54,256 nucleotides of DNA from Patescibacteria group bacterium (GTDB lineage Bacteria; Patescibacteriota; Microgenomatia; UBA8517), in NCBI GenBank assembly GCA_018823885.1, contig JAHJHG010000007.1:1-54256 (forward strand), written 5' to 3'. The position numbers and the translations under genes are program-made. The first letter of the stretch is position 1, and every line of letters starts with the position of its first letter. Below, piece by piece: positions 25,254-34,408 of this stretch. The notes below the pieces were generated by a model that was not told the DNA's origin, searched no databases, and saw only the letters and a program-made list of their open reading frames with translations.

Positions 25254-26302
25254 TTTCCTAAAACCCCAGAATATAACTTCGCAGTTTGTTTTGCGGCTTT
25301 ATCCCAAGAAAACTTATCTACTCTCTCTTTGCCCTTCTTTGACAACAAAGCCCTTATTTCAGAACTATTAGCTAACTTCAAAATCTTCTCTGCAATATCT
25401 TTAGTATCTTTGGGATTAACTGTAACAGCAGCGTCCTCTGCAACCTCAACCAAAGCTTGTGTTTTTGATATTAAAACAGGAGTTCCGCAAGCAAATGCTT
25501 CTAACACGGGAAGACCAAATCCTTCGTAAAGGGAGGGTTGACAGTAAAGAGTAGCTAAATTATATATAGCTTTCAATTCTTCATCAGGAACATATCCTAA
25601 TCGCAATATTTCCGAGTCTTCAGCATATTTCTCAAAAAATTTTGCAAATTCCCTATTTTCTGGATGCTCTTTGTCAAAATCTTCACTTGCCACTTGTTTC
25701 CCTACCATGACTAATGAAATTTTAGCCAGCTTACAAGCATCGGCCAATCTCAATATATTTTTATTGTAATTAACATCTCCAACATATAGTACAAATTTAT
25801 CTGGTAGTTTATATTTCTTAGCAATTTCCTTTAATTCTTCCGCCTCTTTCGGGATAGGACTATATATTTTCTTAGAACCCTCATAAATGACTCTGATCTT
25901 TTCTTGAGGAATGTTTAAAAACCTCACAATGTCTTTTTTAGATGTTTCTGACACGGCAATAATGACGTCGACTTTTTTAATAAGCCACTTTTGGATAATA
26001 AATCTTAATTTCCCTTTAATTCCTGAAGGGTACTGCTTGGGATAAATTAGCGGAATGAGATCGTGAATTGTAACAAAGGTTGTTATTTTTTTAAAAAAGG
26101 GAAGAGTAATAAAAAATGGGTGAAAATATGGATAGTGAACAATATCGTATTTGGAAAGATTTGTTTTTTTAAAATCCACCGTCTCCACGCTCAAGCCCTT
26201 TATCTTTCTTAAATACTTAACTAAAAAGGCAGTGTAAGTTCCCACTCCCCTTATCGCGTGACCTCCAGTTAATGGACCTGAATCTATGGCTACCTTAATC
26301 AT
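25250..26302 (-). CDS. Glycosyltransferase family 4 (group 1)
   Basis: A GT-B enzyme of 350 residues from the ATG at 26302. A TTG 21 bases upstream keeps the frame open, but the ATG gives an ATGA overlap with the preceding gene and a normal N-terminus, MIKVAIDSGPLTGGHAIRGV. It has IHDLIPLIYP (79-88), IIAVSETSKKDIV (114-126), VIYEGS (138-143), FVLYVGDVNYNKNI (170-183) and the complete catalytic EX7E pair E260 and E268 in EGFGLPVLEAFACGTPVL. These are standard GT4 (mannosyltransferase-like) features. It sits between a GT2 gene and a GT-C gene. It probably extends a lipid-linked chain in the cytoplasm; sugar not known. Confidence 0.9.
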   Translation of the reverse strand: MIKVAIDSGPLTGGHAIRGVGTYTAFLVKYLRKIKGLSVETVDFKKTNLSKYDIVHYPYFHPFFITLPFFKKITTFVTIHDLIPLIYPKQYPSGIKGKLRFIIQKWLIKKVDVIIAVSETSKKDIVRFLNIPQEKIRVIYEGSKKIYSPIPKEAEELKEIAKKYKLPDKFVLYVGDVNYNKNILRLADACKLAKISLVMVGKQVASEDFDKEHPENREFAKFFEKYAEDSEILRLGYVPDEELKAIYNLATLYCQPSLYEGFGLPVLEAFACGTPVLISKTQALVEVAEDAAVTVNPKDTKDIAEKILKLANSSEIRALLSKKGKERVDKFSWDKAAKQTAKLYSGVLGK

Positions 26303-27177
26303 CTTTTTACTAAATATCGCCAATATGCTCTAGGAAACCTCAAGGCTGAGAAAAAAGAAAAAACAATTCCCTGAAAACCATCCAGTATTCCTTTGTGTCT
26401 TATCTGTGTCACGAAAAACCACCCAATAGACTTAATAAAATAATATTCGATAAATTTAATAGGGTTTTTCCCCACTTTATCTCTCTTTAACCCATCCGCT
26501 ATCAAATCAATATATTTACTATTTCGCTTTAAATATCTTTCAAAGGTTGGGTCAGCCATATGAATTAGATCATTTTGCAACCAACCCACCTTACCGTTCA
26601 CAACCATTAGTTCATGAACATCTTTGGCTGGGAAATACGCCTTACCATTCTTTACCAACCTGATTACCCCATCGGGATAAACTCCACCATACTTTAAATA
26701 TTTTCCAAGAAAATAATTCAATCTGGGAACAAAAAAGCCAGCATACGGTTCATTATCTTTACCAATTGTTCCATCCCTTTCGTCCAGTAATCTTTTGTGC
26801 TTATTAAATAATTTTTGTTTCTTTTCTGAAAATGATTTTTGGTACATGCCTATTTCCTCATCAGACATCTCAATTACTTTTATTATTTCTTTCGCTAAAG
26901 ATTTACTTAATCTTTCATCAGCATCAATCTGCAATATCCAATCATACTTAGCAGCAACTAATACTTTTTGCTTATTGATATGAAATATTCTTGGATTAGT
27001 GGTTTTTATCACTCTCGCCCCAAATTCTTTGGCTATTTCTCTGGTTCTATCGGTCGAACTACCATCAACAACAACTATTTCATCAGCAATATCTTTCACC
27101 GATTCCAGACAATCACCGACATTCTTTTCCTCATTGTAGGTTGATAAAACTACCGATAATTTGTTTTGTTTCGTCAT
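26299..27177 (-). CDS. Glycosyltransferase family 2, WaaE/KdtX-like (DADE type)
   Basis: A GT2 of 292 residues. I place the start at the ATG at 27177, one base after the stop of the gene upstream; a further ATG at 27213 would add 12 residues with no family match. Signatures: LSVVLSTYNEEKNVGDCLES (7-26), IVVVDGSSTDRTREIA (34-49) and IDADERL (84-90) with the DxD. The later KYGGVYPDGVIRLVKNGK and HELMVVNGKVGWLQ resemble the LPS-core type enzymes WaaE/KdtX. The C-terminal part is basic and hydrophobic (FVTQIRHKGILDGFQGIVFS), as in relatives that sit on the membrane. It stands at the end of the tandem GT-C array and shares family type with two genes at 47941 and 49642. Confidence 0.87.
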   Translation of the reverse strand: MTKQNKLSVVLSTYNEEKNVGDCLESVKDIADEIVVVDGSSTDRTREIAKEFGARVIKTTNPRIFHINKQKVLVAAKYDWILQIDADERLSKSLAKEIIKVIEMSDEEIGMYQKSFSEKKQKLFNKHKRLLDERDGTIGKDNEPYAGFFVPRLNYFLGKYLKYGGVYPDGVIRLVKNGKAYFPAKDVHELMVVNGKVGWLQNDLIHMADPTFERYLKRNSKYIDLIADGLKRDKVGKNPIKFIEYYFIKSIGWFFVTQIRHKGILDGFQGIVFSFFSALRFPRAYWRYLVKR

Positions 27178-27178
27178 A

Positions 27179-28831
27179 TTAATTAGCCACAATTTCAAAT
27201 GCAGGCTCTCCATTCGGAGAGTATATCGTTTTGACTATATTTGCGTGCTCTGGTATCTCGTCATCCGTTCCTATAATTAAACTTCTCGGACTATTTGGTG
27301 CTTCTTGGTCGTAGTCTATTGGTCTGAAGTAATATTTGTCAAAATTATCAACTGTCGAAAACCCATATTTGTCCCTCCCAGATAAAACATGATTCTCCTG
27401 AAACTGTGCTGGAGGATACTTCAAGTAAAAAAGCAGCAACATATATGGCTGATCATACCTAGTTGTAATTATCACCTCATCATATTTGCTTTCCTCTTCT
27501 TTTATATACGCTGTAAGTTCTTTTAGTCCATATTGAGACGAATATGGATATTCTTTGGCCATGTGGACCCAATACATATGTAGATATCTTGCAAACTGCC
27601 AGGAAATAATCAAAAAGAATAATACAAAAATTGAATTAAGTAATGCTTTTTTATGGACAATCTTGCGCAACCATTTCGAAAGAGATATCAATCCATAAGC
27701 CGATATGACCACCAAAGGAATTACCATACTCTGGGCTCGAAGCGCATGAGGTGATTGAAAAGTTAGGGCCGCCGCAAAAGGAGCAATAACAAGCCAAAGT
27801 ATAATTGGCGACCAACCTTTCGGTTTCTTAGCAATAAAAACCAAACCAGCCACAACAAACAAAATATCAAAAAGATACATCAATCCTGTTTCGGGCACCC
27901 TATTTCTTTGAATCTCATCACTGGACAAAAATAAAAACTCTCCCCAAAAGTGCCTTGCCCAGTTATCGGCAAACGCTAGGCTATAATTTACCGCTTTATT
28001 GTGAAGTATCCTTGTCGGTAGTGATTGAAAATCAGCATGTTCACCCCTAAGTTCATTTATTCTGGCAAGCGGCCCCGGATCAGCGAAAAGGCCTACTCCT
28101 GCCACCCTAGATGTAACCGCAGGTCCGGCGAAATCTATCATTAGCGGCGTAAGCACAACTAAACCGATAATTCCGGCGATTACGGCTCCCTTAATATTCC
28201 CAATTATTTTCTTTCTATATATTATTGCCAACCCAATGACAAGAAGTGGGACAACAATACGTGCTGCGTGGTATGTGTAAAGAGAAAAAACAAAAAACAA
28301 TGAAGAAAGAATCAGCAGTTTTGGTTTTTTAAAAGATCTTATAAATAACCAAACACCAATAGTCATAAAAAAGGTAGCCGCGTTTACTTCCCACCCGCCG
28401 CGGGAAAAATGAATGTGCCAGGAAGAAATAGCTAGAAAAAAACTCGATACTAGAGCCAGTGTATCGTCTTTAAACAGCTCTTTAACCAACAAATATAGTA
28501 TCAATACTGTGGCCACCCCCAGAAGTGCCCCAGGGATTCTTACTGCCCACTCTGTTAGTCCCAAGAGTTTAACAAATGGCAAAACGAGATAGAAATAACC
28601 TCCTGGCTTAAAATCATTGAAAGATTGAAAATGGACTGGCCAGGGATTGCTATGTTCGTCCAATCCAGTTTCGATTAGGGAATAGGCGTTATATGCAATG
28701 GCGGCCTCATCGGCATTCAGAGCTGGATAATCGGCCAAACGATAAAACCTTAAGAGAAATGCCAAGGCAATAATTGATATCAAGACTATCTTCTTGTACT
28801 TATATATATTTATCTTTTTAAATCTTTTCAT
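27179..28831 (-). CDS. PMT_2/ArnT-like GT-C glycosyltransferase (array member 1)
   Basis: A 550-residue membrane enzyme. The catalytic loop is NADEAAIAYNAYSLIETGLD (39-58), with D41-E42, then FQSFNDFKPGGYFYLVLPF. WHIHFSRGGWEVN (138-150) follows the third or fourth membrane segment. A later outer loop has RILHNKAVNYSLAFADNW and ARHFWGEFLFL. After about eleven hydrophobic segments comes a soluble domain ending in SPNGEPAFEIVAN. The NAYS and GEPAF features repeat across the array. It should transfer a sugar from a polyprenyl-phosphate donor to a lipid, glycan or protein. Its gene overlaps the next paralogue upstream by 4 bases. Which acceptor it uses is unknown. Confidence 0.82.
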   Translation of the reverse strand: MKRFKKINIYKYKKIVLISIIALAFLLRFYRLADYPALNADEAAIAYNAYSLIETGLDEHSNPWPVHFQSFNDFKPGGYFYLVLPFVKLLGLTEWAVRIPGALLGVATVLILYLLVKELFKDDTLALVSSFFLAISSWHIHFSRGGWEVNAATFFMTIGVWLFIRSFKKPKLLILSSLFFVFSLYTYHAARIVVPLLVIGLAIIYRKKIIGNIKGAVIAGIIGLVVLTPLMIDFAGPAVTSRVAGVGLFADPGPLARINELRGEHADFQSLPTRILHNKAVNYSLAFADNWARHFWGEFLFLSSDEIQRNRVPETGLMYLFDILFVVAGLVFIAKKPKGWSPIILWLVIAPFAAALTFQSPHALRAQSMVIPLVVISAYGLISLSKWLRKIVHKKALLNSIFVLFFLIISWQFARYLHMYWVHMAKEYPYSSQYGLKELTAYIKEEESKYDEVIITTRYDQPYMLLLFYLKYPPAQFQENHVLSGRDKYGFSTVDNFDKYYFRPIDYDQEAPNSPRSLIIGTDDEIPEHANIVKTIYSPNGEPAFEIVAN

Positions 28832-30477
28832 AATGGCTCTATTATTCTAAAAGCCGGGTTAGTATTCAAATAGTTAATTTCCTTAATTAATTTAAACTGC
28901 TCCGGATCACTGGAATCTTCAACCGGAATCCTTATTGTGTCGGCAACAAATAAACTTCCTTTTTCACCCCGATTAACTGACCAGTCAATCGGCGCAAAAT
29001 ATATATTATCTAATCTTTCTACTTGCCCCACATCTCCTACCGCACTTTCTTTGAGTTTTGCTTGAGCCTGATACTTTGCTGGACTGTATTTTTGATAAAA
29101 CAGGAAATAAATATATGGTTGAGCATAGGATTGCTGCACCTTAATAGTTTCATAATTAGATTGAATAGGAGTAACTGTTCCTACAATTTGTTTGTAACCA
29201 TACTCCCAACATTTTGAATCATGTTTTGACAGATGGACAAAATATGCGTCTAGATAATAAACATAATTGAGCAAATATATTACCGCCAATCCTCCCAAAA
29301 TAATTTTTTTGTGTTTCACAATTTTGTTAAATAGAAAAAGTAATCCAAACGAAGACATTAGCACCAAGGGAATTACCATGTTGTAACTTCTTACTGCATG
29401 TACCTGATCTCTAGATAAAGCGGCAGGAAGAGGAGCAAGCAACAACCATAGAAAGATAAATATCGATTCTTTTGACCTGGAACGAACCAGAACAATAAAC
29501 CCAGAAATAATCAAAAGCAAATCTGTGAATATAAACATGCCTGTATAGGGAGCCGAATGTCTTGGATTTTGCCAATCGCCCTCAAAGAATAAGAATCTAC
29601 CAGTAAAGTGATTAAACCATCGACCCAAAACTCCCCTTGTAAAATTTACTCCTTCGGAATGAAACAAGTAATAGCTTAAGCCCCCTATTTTTTCCTCACC
29701 CTGATCAAGAAACTGTTGAATATAATCAGTGGGCCTTGGATATGAGAAAACACTGAAAACCTCAAGTCTTCCTGTTTTGCCTTGGAAAAAACCAAGCAAT
29801 ATTGGAAGTGATACCAACAATCCTATTAAAAAAGCAGTTGCTAGCGTTTTCTTCTCGAATTTAATCACGTCTTTAAAATATATTATTCCCAAAACAACCA
29901 ACACTATTGCCGTTGAAAGCTTCGCCCCCTGATATGTAATAAGTGTTAGAGCAAAGAAAAAGGCCGAATAAAATAAATGTTTTTGTTTTTCAATTGCTTT
30001 TACAAAAAAGTAGATACCAAGAAGGGTGAGGGTTAGAGAAACATTAATTTCCCATGCGCCCCTAGAAAAGTGGATATGCCAGGGATTAATTGCAAGCAAA
30101 AAACTTGAGACAAGGGCTATTTTTTTGTCTTTAAAAAACTGCAAACCAATCATATACATCAAAAATACAGCCAATATTCCAAATGCAGCACTAGGCAGTC
30201 TTACAGCAAATTCTGTCAGTCCTAAAACAGCCACAGCGGGTACGGTCAAATAGACATAAAGACCGGGCTTAAAATCACCAAAGGATTTAAAGATAATCGG
30301 CATAATCTTTCCGTATTCATCTTTACCCGTTTTTAAAATAGAGTAGGCGTTATAACCCAAAGAAGCCTCATCGGGTGCAAGATGAGGAGGAGTACTCCCC
30401 AAATTCCACAATCTCAACACCGACGCCAAAAGCAAAATAACAAAAATTATGTTCTTCTTATTTAATAGTTTTTTCAT
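28828..30477 (-). CDS. PMT_2/ArnT-like GT-C glycosyltransferase (array member 2)
   Basis: A membrane enzyme of 549 residues from the ATG at 30477; two more ATGs at 30498 and 30501 would add up to 8 residues. I prefer 30477 because the paralogues begin a few basic residues before the first membrane segment. The catalytic loop is APDEASLGYNAYSILKTGKD, with Asp-Glu at 36-37, then FKSFGDFKPGLYVYL. The second motif is WHIHFSRGAWEIN. The outer loop reads YYLFHSEGVNF and NHFTGRFLFFEGD, where paralogues have HNK, so the Lys is not kept. The tail ends with NPAFRIIEPL. It overlaps member 3 by 20 bases. Substrate unknown. Confidence 0.82.
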   Translation of the reverse strand: MKKLLNKKNIIFVILLLASVLRLWNLGSTPPHLAPDEASLGYNAYSILKTGKDEYGKIMPIIFKSFGDFKPGLYVYLTVPAVAVLGLTEFAVRLPSAAFGILAVFLMYMIGLQFFKDKKIALVSSFLLAINPWHIHFSRGAWEINVSLTLTLLGIYFFVKAIEKQKHLFYSAFFFALTLITYQGAKLSTAIVLVVLGIIYFKDVIKFEKKTLATAFLIGLLVSLPILLGFFQGKTGRLEVFSVFSYPRPTDYIQQFLDQGEEKIGGLSYYLFHSEGVNFTRGVLGRWFNHFTGRFLFFEGDWQNPRHSAPYTGMFIFTDLLLIISGFIVLVRSRSKESIFIFLWLLLAPLPAALSRDQVHAVRSYNMVIPLVLMSSFGLLFLFNKIVKHKKIILGGLAVIYLLNYVYYLDAYFVHLSKHDSKCWEYGYKQIVGTVTPIQSNYETIKVQQSYAQPYIYFLFYQKYSPAKYQAQAKLKESAVGDVGQVERLDNIYFAPIDWSVNRGEKGSLFVADTIRIPVEDSSDPEQFKLIKEINYLNTNPAFRIIEPL

Positions 30478-32137
30478 ATATTTCAAAGGCTGGTACATCA
30501 TTTAAGAACTTTATAGTATCAAGCTTATCCCATCCATAAGGATAATTCCCAGGACTGGTAATTAATAAGCAACTAGAATCATTACAATCAATTTCCTTCT
30601 TACTTTCCAATACAAAAGTTGCGCCTTCGCTTGGCATCTCCCAATCGTTTACAAAATATAACTTATCAAATGCATCAACCCAGTACCAATCCGTTTGATG
30701 AAACCGAATAAGATTTTCATCATTTCGATAATCACTTGGATTCCATGGCCAAAAATATAAGAAAAATTCGTGTGGCTCTCCGTATTTTTTAGTTACAATA
30801 ACTTTATCGTACTGATCATAATTCTGCTTAACATAGGAAACAGCTTGTTCATATCCATACTGCCATGACCACGAATAATCCTTTCTATAATCTCCGAAAT
30901 ATTCAAAAAGATAATTCCTTGCGAAAGCGGCAAGAATAATGATGTAGGCAACAATCAATAAGCTTCTATATTTCTTATCAAACCACTCAATAAGAGCAAT
31001 AAATCCCGATGCGCTAATTATCATAGGAATTGGGAGCATTGTTATCGCTCTCAATACATGAGGCGCTTCCCTTGTTAAACTTGATGGAATTGGTGCCAAG
31101 AAAAGCCAAGTTAATAACAAAAGAGAACCTTTGTTTGGTTTTTTGATAAGCACAACCAGTCCTATCAGGAAAAAGAGTAGATTGACAATGTATATTAGCC
31201 CATGACGAGGAACGCTAAATTGATAATGACTTCCTCCTTCATAAAACAAAAATTCTGGAGAAAAATGAGAAAACCAATTCGAGGTAAATTGAGTTACAAA
31301 GTAAGTGCCTTTGTTATAAACCGCTCTTGCCAACAAAGGAGATAGTTCAGAAAGGTTCCTTCCCTCATTTATTTTCGTAATCGCACCTTCATCGATAATA
31401 GCCACCCAGCCATACCTTGCTTGGCCCGTGGGGTTTAGCAATTGAGAGAACATCGGCACAAAAATGATCAAGGCAAGAATAGTACTGAGAACAACAAACT
31501 TGCTCTTCTTTTTCCAAACCGCCAACAATTCTTTCTTATATATAAATTTCAAAGCTACAAGAAGAAGTGGGACGAAAACACGCGCAGAATTATATGTCCA
31601 CACCGACAATCCCAAAAGAATTACTGAAATCGGTAGCCATTTTGTTTTTTTAATTCCAATAATAAAAAGGTAAATTCCAGAGACGATGAAAAAAAGCGAC
31701 AGGTTTGCCTCAAAGGCTCCCCTAGACAAAAACAAGCTCCATGGTTCAATAGCGACAAGAAAAGCTGAAATAAGAGCTACTTTTTTATTGATTAACTCTT
31801 TAGCAAGAAGGTAGGTAAAGATAACCACTCCAATGCCCGCAAGAATTGAAGGAAGTCTCACCGCTAATACACTTAGGCCCAAGAAAAACTCGGAAACACT
31901 TGTTAAGTAAATGTACACAGGAAGCTTGTAGTCTCCATATGCCCTAAAAATCGCAGGAAAACTTACCCCCCACTCATCTTTTCCCGTTTTTAATATCGAA
32001 TAGGCATTATATCCATGAGAAATTTCATCCCAGTTCAAAGAAGGGGGCACTTTTGAAATAGCCATAAACCTGAGAACAACGGCCACAAGAAGAATAAGGA
32101 AAAACAAACCATACTTTTTTACTAACTTATTTAGCAT
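30458..32137 (-). CDS. PMT_2/ArnT-like GT-C glycosyltransferase (array member 3)
   Basis: A 559-residue paralogue. The loop is NWDEISHGYNAYSILKTGKD (35-54; D37-E38), then FRAYGDYKLPVYIYL. The second motif is WSLFLSRGAFEAN, with Ser-Leu where members 1 and 2 have His-Ile. RAVYNKGTYFVTQF and SHFSPEFLFYEGG form the outer loop. The soluble tail has QYGYEQAVSYVKQNYDQYD and an inserted stretch with two Cys residues (EIDCNDSSCLLI), possibly a disulfide on the outer face, and ends DVPAFEIYEKTIK. It overlaps its upstream neighbour by 11 bases and its downstream neighbour by 20 bases. Function as for the family; substrate not known. Confidence 0.82.
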   Translation of the reverse strand: MLNKLVKKYGLFFLILLVAVVLRFMAISKVPPSLNWDEISHGYNAYSILKTGKDEWGVSFPAIFRAYGDYKLPVYIYLTSVSEFFLGLSVLAVRLPSILAGIGVVIFTYLLAKELINKKVALISAFLVAIEPWSLFLSRGAFEANLSLFFIVSGIYLFIIGIKKTKWLPISVILLGLSVWTYNSARVFVPLLLVALKFIYKKELLAVWKKKSKFVVLSTILALIIFVPMFSQLLNPTGQARYGWVAIIDEGAITKINEGRNLSELSPLLARAVYNKGTYFVTQFTSNWFSHFSPEFLFYEGGSHYQFSVPRHGLIYIVNLLFFLIGLVVLIKKPNKGSLLLLTWLFLAPIPSSLTREAPHVLRAITMLPIPMIISASGFIALIEWFDKKYRSLLIVAYIIILAAFARNYLFEYFGDYRKDYSWSWQYGYEQAVSYVKQNYDQYDKVIVTKKYGEPHEFFLYFWPWNPSDYRNDENLIRFHQTDWYWVDAFDKLYFVNDWEMPSEGATFVLESKKEIDCNDSSCLLITSPGNYPYGWDKLDTIKFLNDVPAFEIYEKTIK

Positions 32138-33776
32138 TTCCTTTACTTGTATCTACAAAAATGAATCCCAGTTCCCCACTCTTAAAATATATCTTTTTAA
32201 CAATCATTTCCTCTGGAACCTCCTCGATAGGGAAATCCCAGGGAGCGGCAATAAATAGCGAATTTGGATATTCATATCTATCTTGCTTCCAATACGGTCT
32301 TTTAATCCGAATATTCTCTGTTGTTCTTGTATCAAGATACTCCACAGGATCATATTTACAATAAAAAAGGACATATAGATGAGGGAGTCCAGTGATATCA
32401 GACTTAACCCCAAAAGACTCTGAAATAAATACGTTGTCATATTTATCCTTGTTCTCACATGCGTGAATGGCAATATCTTTATATCCATACTGCCAATATT
32501 CAGAAAAGAAGCGAGGTGAATGATTGGTATATATGTCAAAGAAATAAACAAAATTAATAAACAAAACCACTACATATAAGGCTAGCATTTTTGGCCTTTT
32601 TAGTTTCGCTGCAATAAATTCAAATCCACTTGCCATCAAAAGAGCAAAAAACGGAAACCACACTAAGGCCCTCAAAGGATGCTGTTCGTTCATCGTCAAG
32701 GAGGCCGGCAAAGGTCCAGCAAAAAACCAGAAGAGTGCAAGCTTCCTTATTTCTTTGTTTCTAGATCGAATTAAAGAATAGATACCCATTAATATAATCG
32801 GAAGATCCACAAGGAAAAGAAAACCTAGTCCAGAATATCCCGGAGGAGTAAATTGCATCCCCTTCCAAAACCAAAGCCGTAAATCAAAATAATTAAAATA
32901 TTTGCCCAACCAGTGTCTAAATATTAAATAAGCATTGTTATCAAAAATCAACTCTTTAACATTTTCGTATCCTTCGATGTGTAAAATCCCCGTCAAAGAT
33001 TGTTCTCTGATTATCGAGGTTGATATCGCTCTTTCTTTTATTGCAGGGGTGAAAAATGTTAAATTCAAAAACGGTATGGCGAAAACCAAAACCACTAAGG
33101 CAAAATATACAATATGTTTTTTCGTTTCAGGCTTTGTGAATTTTATTCGGTCTTTATAAATATAAAATAATACCAAAACCAATAATGGGACAAATACCCG
33201 CTCTGCATGATAACCCCATACCGCTACGCTAAAAGCTATTGCGCTACCAATTAATTGAAGTTTATTTTTATCCTTCGTCCATTTAATAAATAGCCAAACC
33301 CCAAGTGTTGTTAATATCATGGCTGTCAAGCCAGCAAAACTTCCTCTTGAAAAATGAACCCCCCATGATACTAAGGCAACCCACAAGCCCGTCATTATTG
33401 CCGATAACCAAGATAATCGCATAGAGCGGATAAAGAAAATAAACAAAATACTCGAAAGCGCAGCAATAAGGGCAACATGGAAGCGCACAGCAAATTCATT
33501 CAGACCAAATAAAGCAATTGAAGGAACAGTCAAGTAAATATCAACAGGAGGTTTGTAATCCCCAACTGATTTAAATGCGAGAGGCAACAATTCTCCAAAC
33601 TCATCACGTCCTGTTTTTAGAATTGAGTAGGCATTATATCCCACAGAAACCTCGTCCATAGAAAGACTGACTGGATACTGTGACAGTTTCCAAAATCTCA
33701 CAATAAGAGCAATAACAAAAACGACAATTATTGCTCCCAGTATTTTTATATTTTTCTTTTTTAACAAGTTAGCCAT
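32127..33776 (-). CDS. PMT_2/ArnT-like GT-C glycosyltransferase (array member 4)
   Basis: A 549-residue paralogue. The loop is SMDEVSVGYNAYSILKTGRD (39-58; D41-E42), then FKSVGDYKPPVDIYL. The second motif reads WGVHFSRGSFAGL, which has lost the Glu/Asn seen in other members. The outer loop has FDNNAYLIFRHWLGKYF rather than HNK. The tail has YWQYGYKDIAIHACEN and ends GELGFIFVDTSKGNAK, a divergent form of GEPAF. It overlaps the short 215-residue gene upstream by 16 bases. Several motif changes suggest a different acceptor or donor from members 1-3. Family call firm, substrate unknown. Confidence 0.8.
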   Translation of the reverse strand: MANLLKKKNIKILGAIIVVFVIALIVRFWKLSQYPVSLSMDEVSVGYNAYSILKTGRDEFGELLPLAFKSVGDYKPPVDIYLTVPSIALFGLNEFAVRFHVALIAALSSILFIFFIRSMRLSWLSAIMTGLWVALVSWGVHFSRGSFAGLTAMILTTLGVWLFIKWTKDKNKLQLIGSAIAFSVAVWGYHAERVFVPLLVLVLFYIYKDRIKFTKPETKKHIVYFALVVLVFAIPFLNLTFFTPAIKERAISTSIIREQSLTGILHIEGYENVKELIFDNNAYLIFRHWLGKYFNYFDLRLWFWKGMQFTPPGYSGLGFLFLVDLPIILMGIYSLIRSRNKEIRKLALFWFFAGPLPASLTMNEQHPLRALVWFPFFALLMASGFEFIAAKLKRPKMLALYVVVLFINFVYFFDIYTNHSPRFFSEYWQYGYKDIAIHACENKDKYDNVFISESFGVKSDITGLPHLYVLFYCKYDPVEYLDTRTTENIRIKRPYWKQDRYEYPNSLFIAAPWDFPIEEVPEEMIVKKIYFKSGELGFIFVDTSKGNAK

Positions 33777-34408
33777 AATGCCCTACTTATGATAAACACA
33801 CCATATATGATTAGTAATCCGATTATTAAATTCCTTTTCTTGCATTCATTAATAAGAAGCTCTATCCCCTGCGAAGCAATATAAATATAAAGCAATAGGA
33901 CTGGAAAAAGAAAAACAAGATTCCTTGCCCCAGCCAAAAACCCAAAAAGAGGAAAAGCTAATAATAAGAAAAGTGGCTTAAATTCTTTTTGTTTCGCCAG
34001 TTTAATCAATCCAAAAACCCAAAAAACAAACGCAAAAAAGGGTACTGGTTCAACTCCTGGAGGTGAAAATTCTGTACCATCACCAGCTTGAAAATATATC
34101 CTTGGCGACAAGAGAGAAAGGTATTCAAAAGAGTTGTCAACCAAAACCATTGCTTTGTTGTAATATAGTCGGGAAATTAATTCTTCCTTTTCTTCGCTAA
34201 AAGCATTCCATCTCATCTCCTCAACGTATCTCAGCTTCTCATCTGAAAATATCGAAGTAACTTTGCGTTTGACATTAATAGGAAAATTTACCAGCTCTAT
34301 CGAAGCGTTAATTGGTTGAAAAATTACCCACCAAAACCCTGGAGACAAAAGTAATAAAAGAAAAAAATATATTCTCTTGTGAAGGATTTCACTTATTTTT
34401 ATGTGCAT
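33761..34408 (-). CDS. Stand-alone middle-to-C-terminal piece of a PMT_2-like GT-C protein
   Basis: A 215-residue membrane protein. It lines up with the second half of the array proteins: a single hydrophobic segment, a soluble loop, LISRLYYNKAMVLVDNSFEY (103-122), LLSPRIYFQAGDGTEFSPPG, then two to three membrane segments. This matches the HNK/SPEFLF loop and the membrane segments after it in its neighbours. The N-terminal half with the catalytic DE loop and the SRGA motif is missing, as is the soluble GEPAF tail. The frame is intact and the gene is coupled to both neighbours by 20- and 16-base overlaps. It could be a decayed paralogue or an accessory subunit; it should have no GT activity alone. 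Confidence 0.7.
   Translation of the reverse strand: MHIKISEILHKRIYFFLLLLLSPGFWWVIFQPINASIELVNFPINVKRKVTSIFSDEKLRYVEEMRWNAFSEEKEELISRLYYNKAMVLVDNSFEYLSLLSPRIYFQAGDGTEFSPPGVEPVPFFAFVFWVFGLIKLAKQKEFKPLFLLLAFPLFGFLAGARNLVFLFPVLLLYIYIASQGIELLINECKKRNLIIGLLIIYGVFIISRALWLTC

Noticed and set aside
26303-26323. TTG start at 26323 for the GT4 gene
   Set aside because: The ATG at 26302 gives a standard ATGA overlap and the normal family N-terminus.
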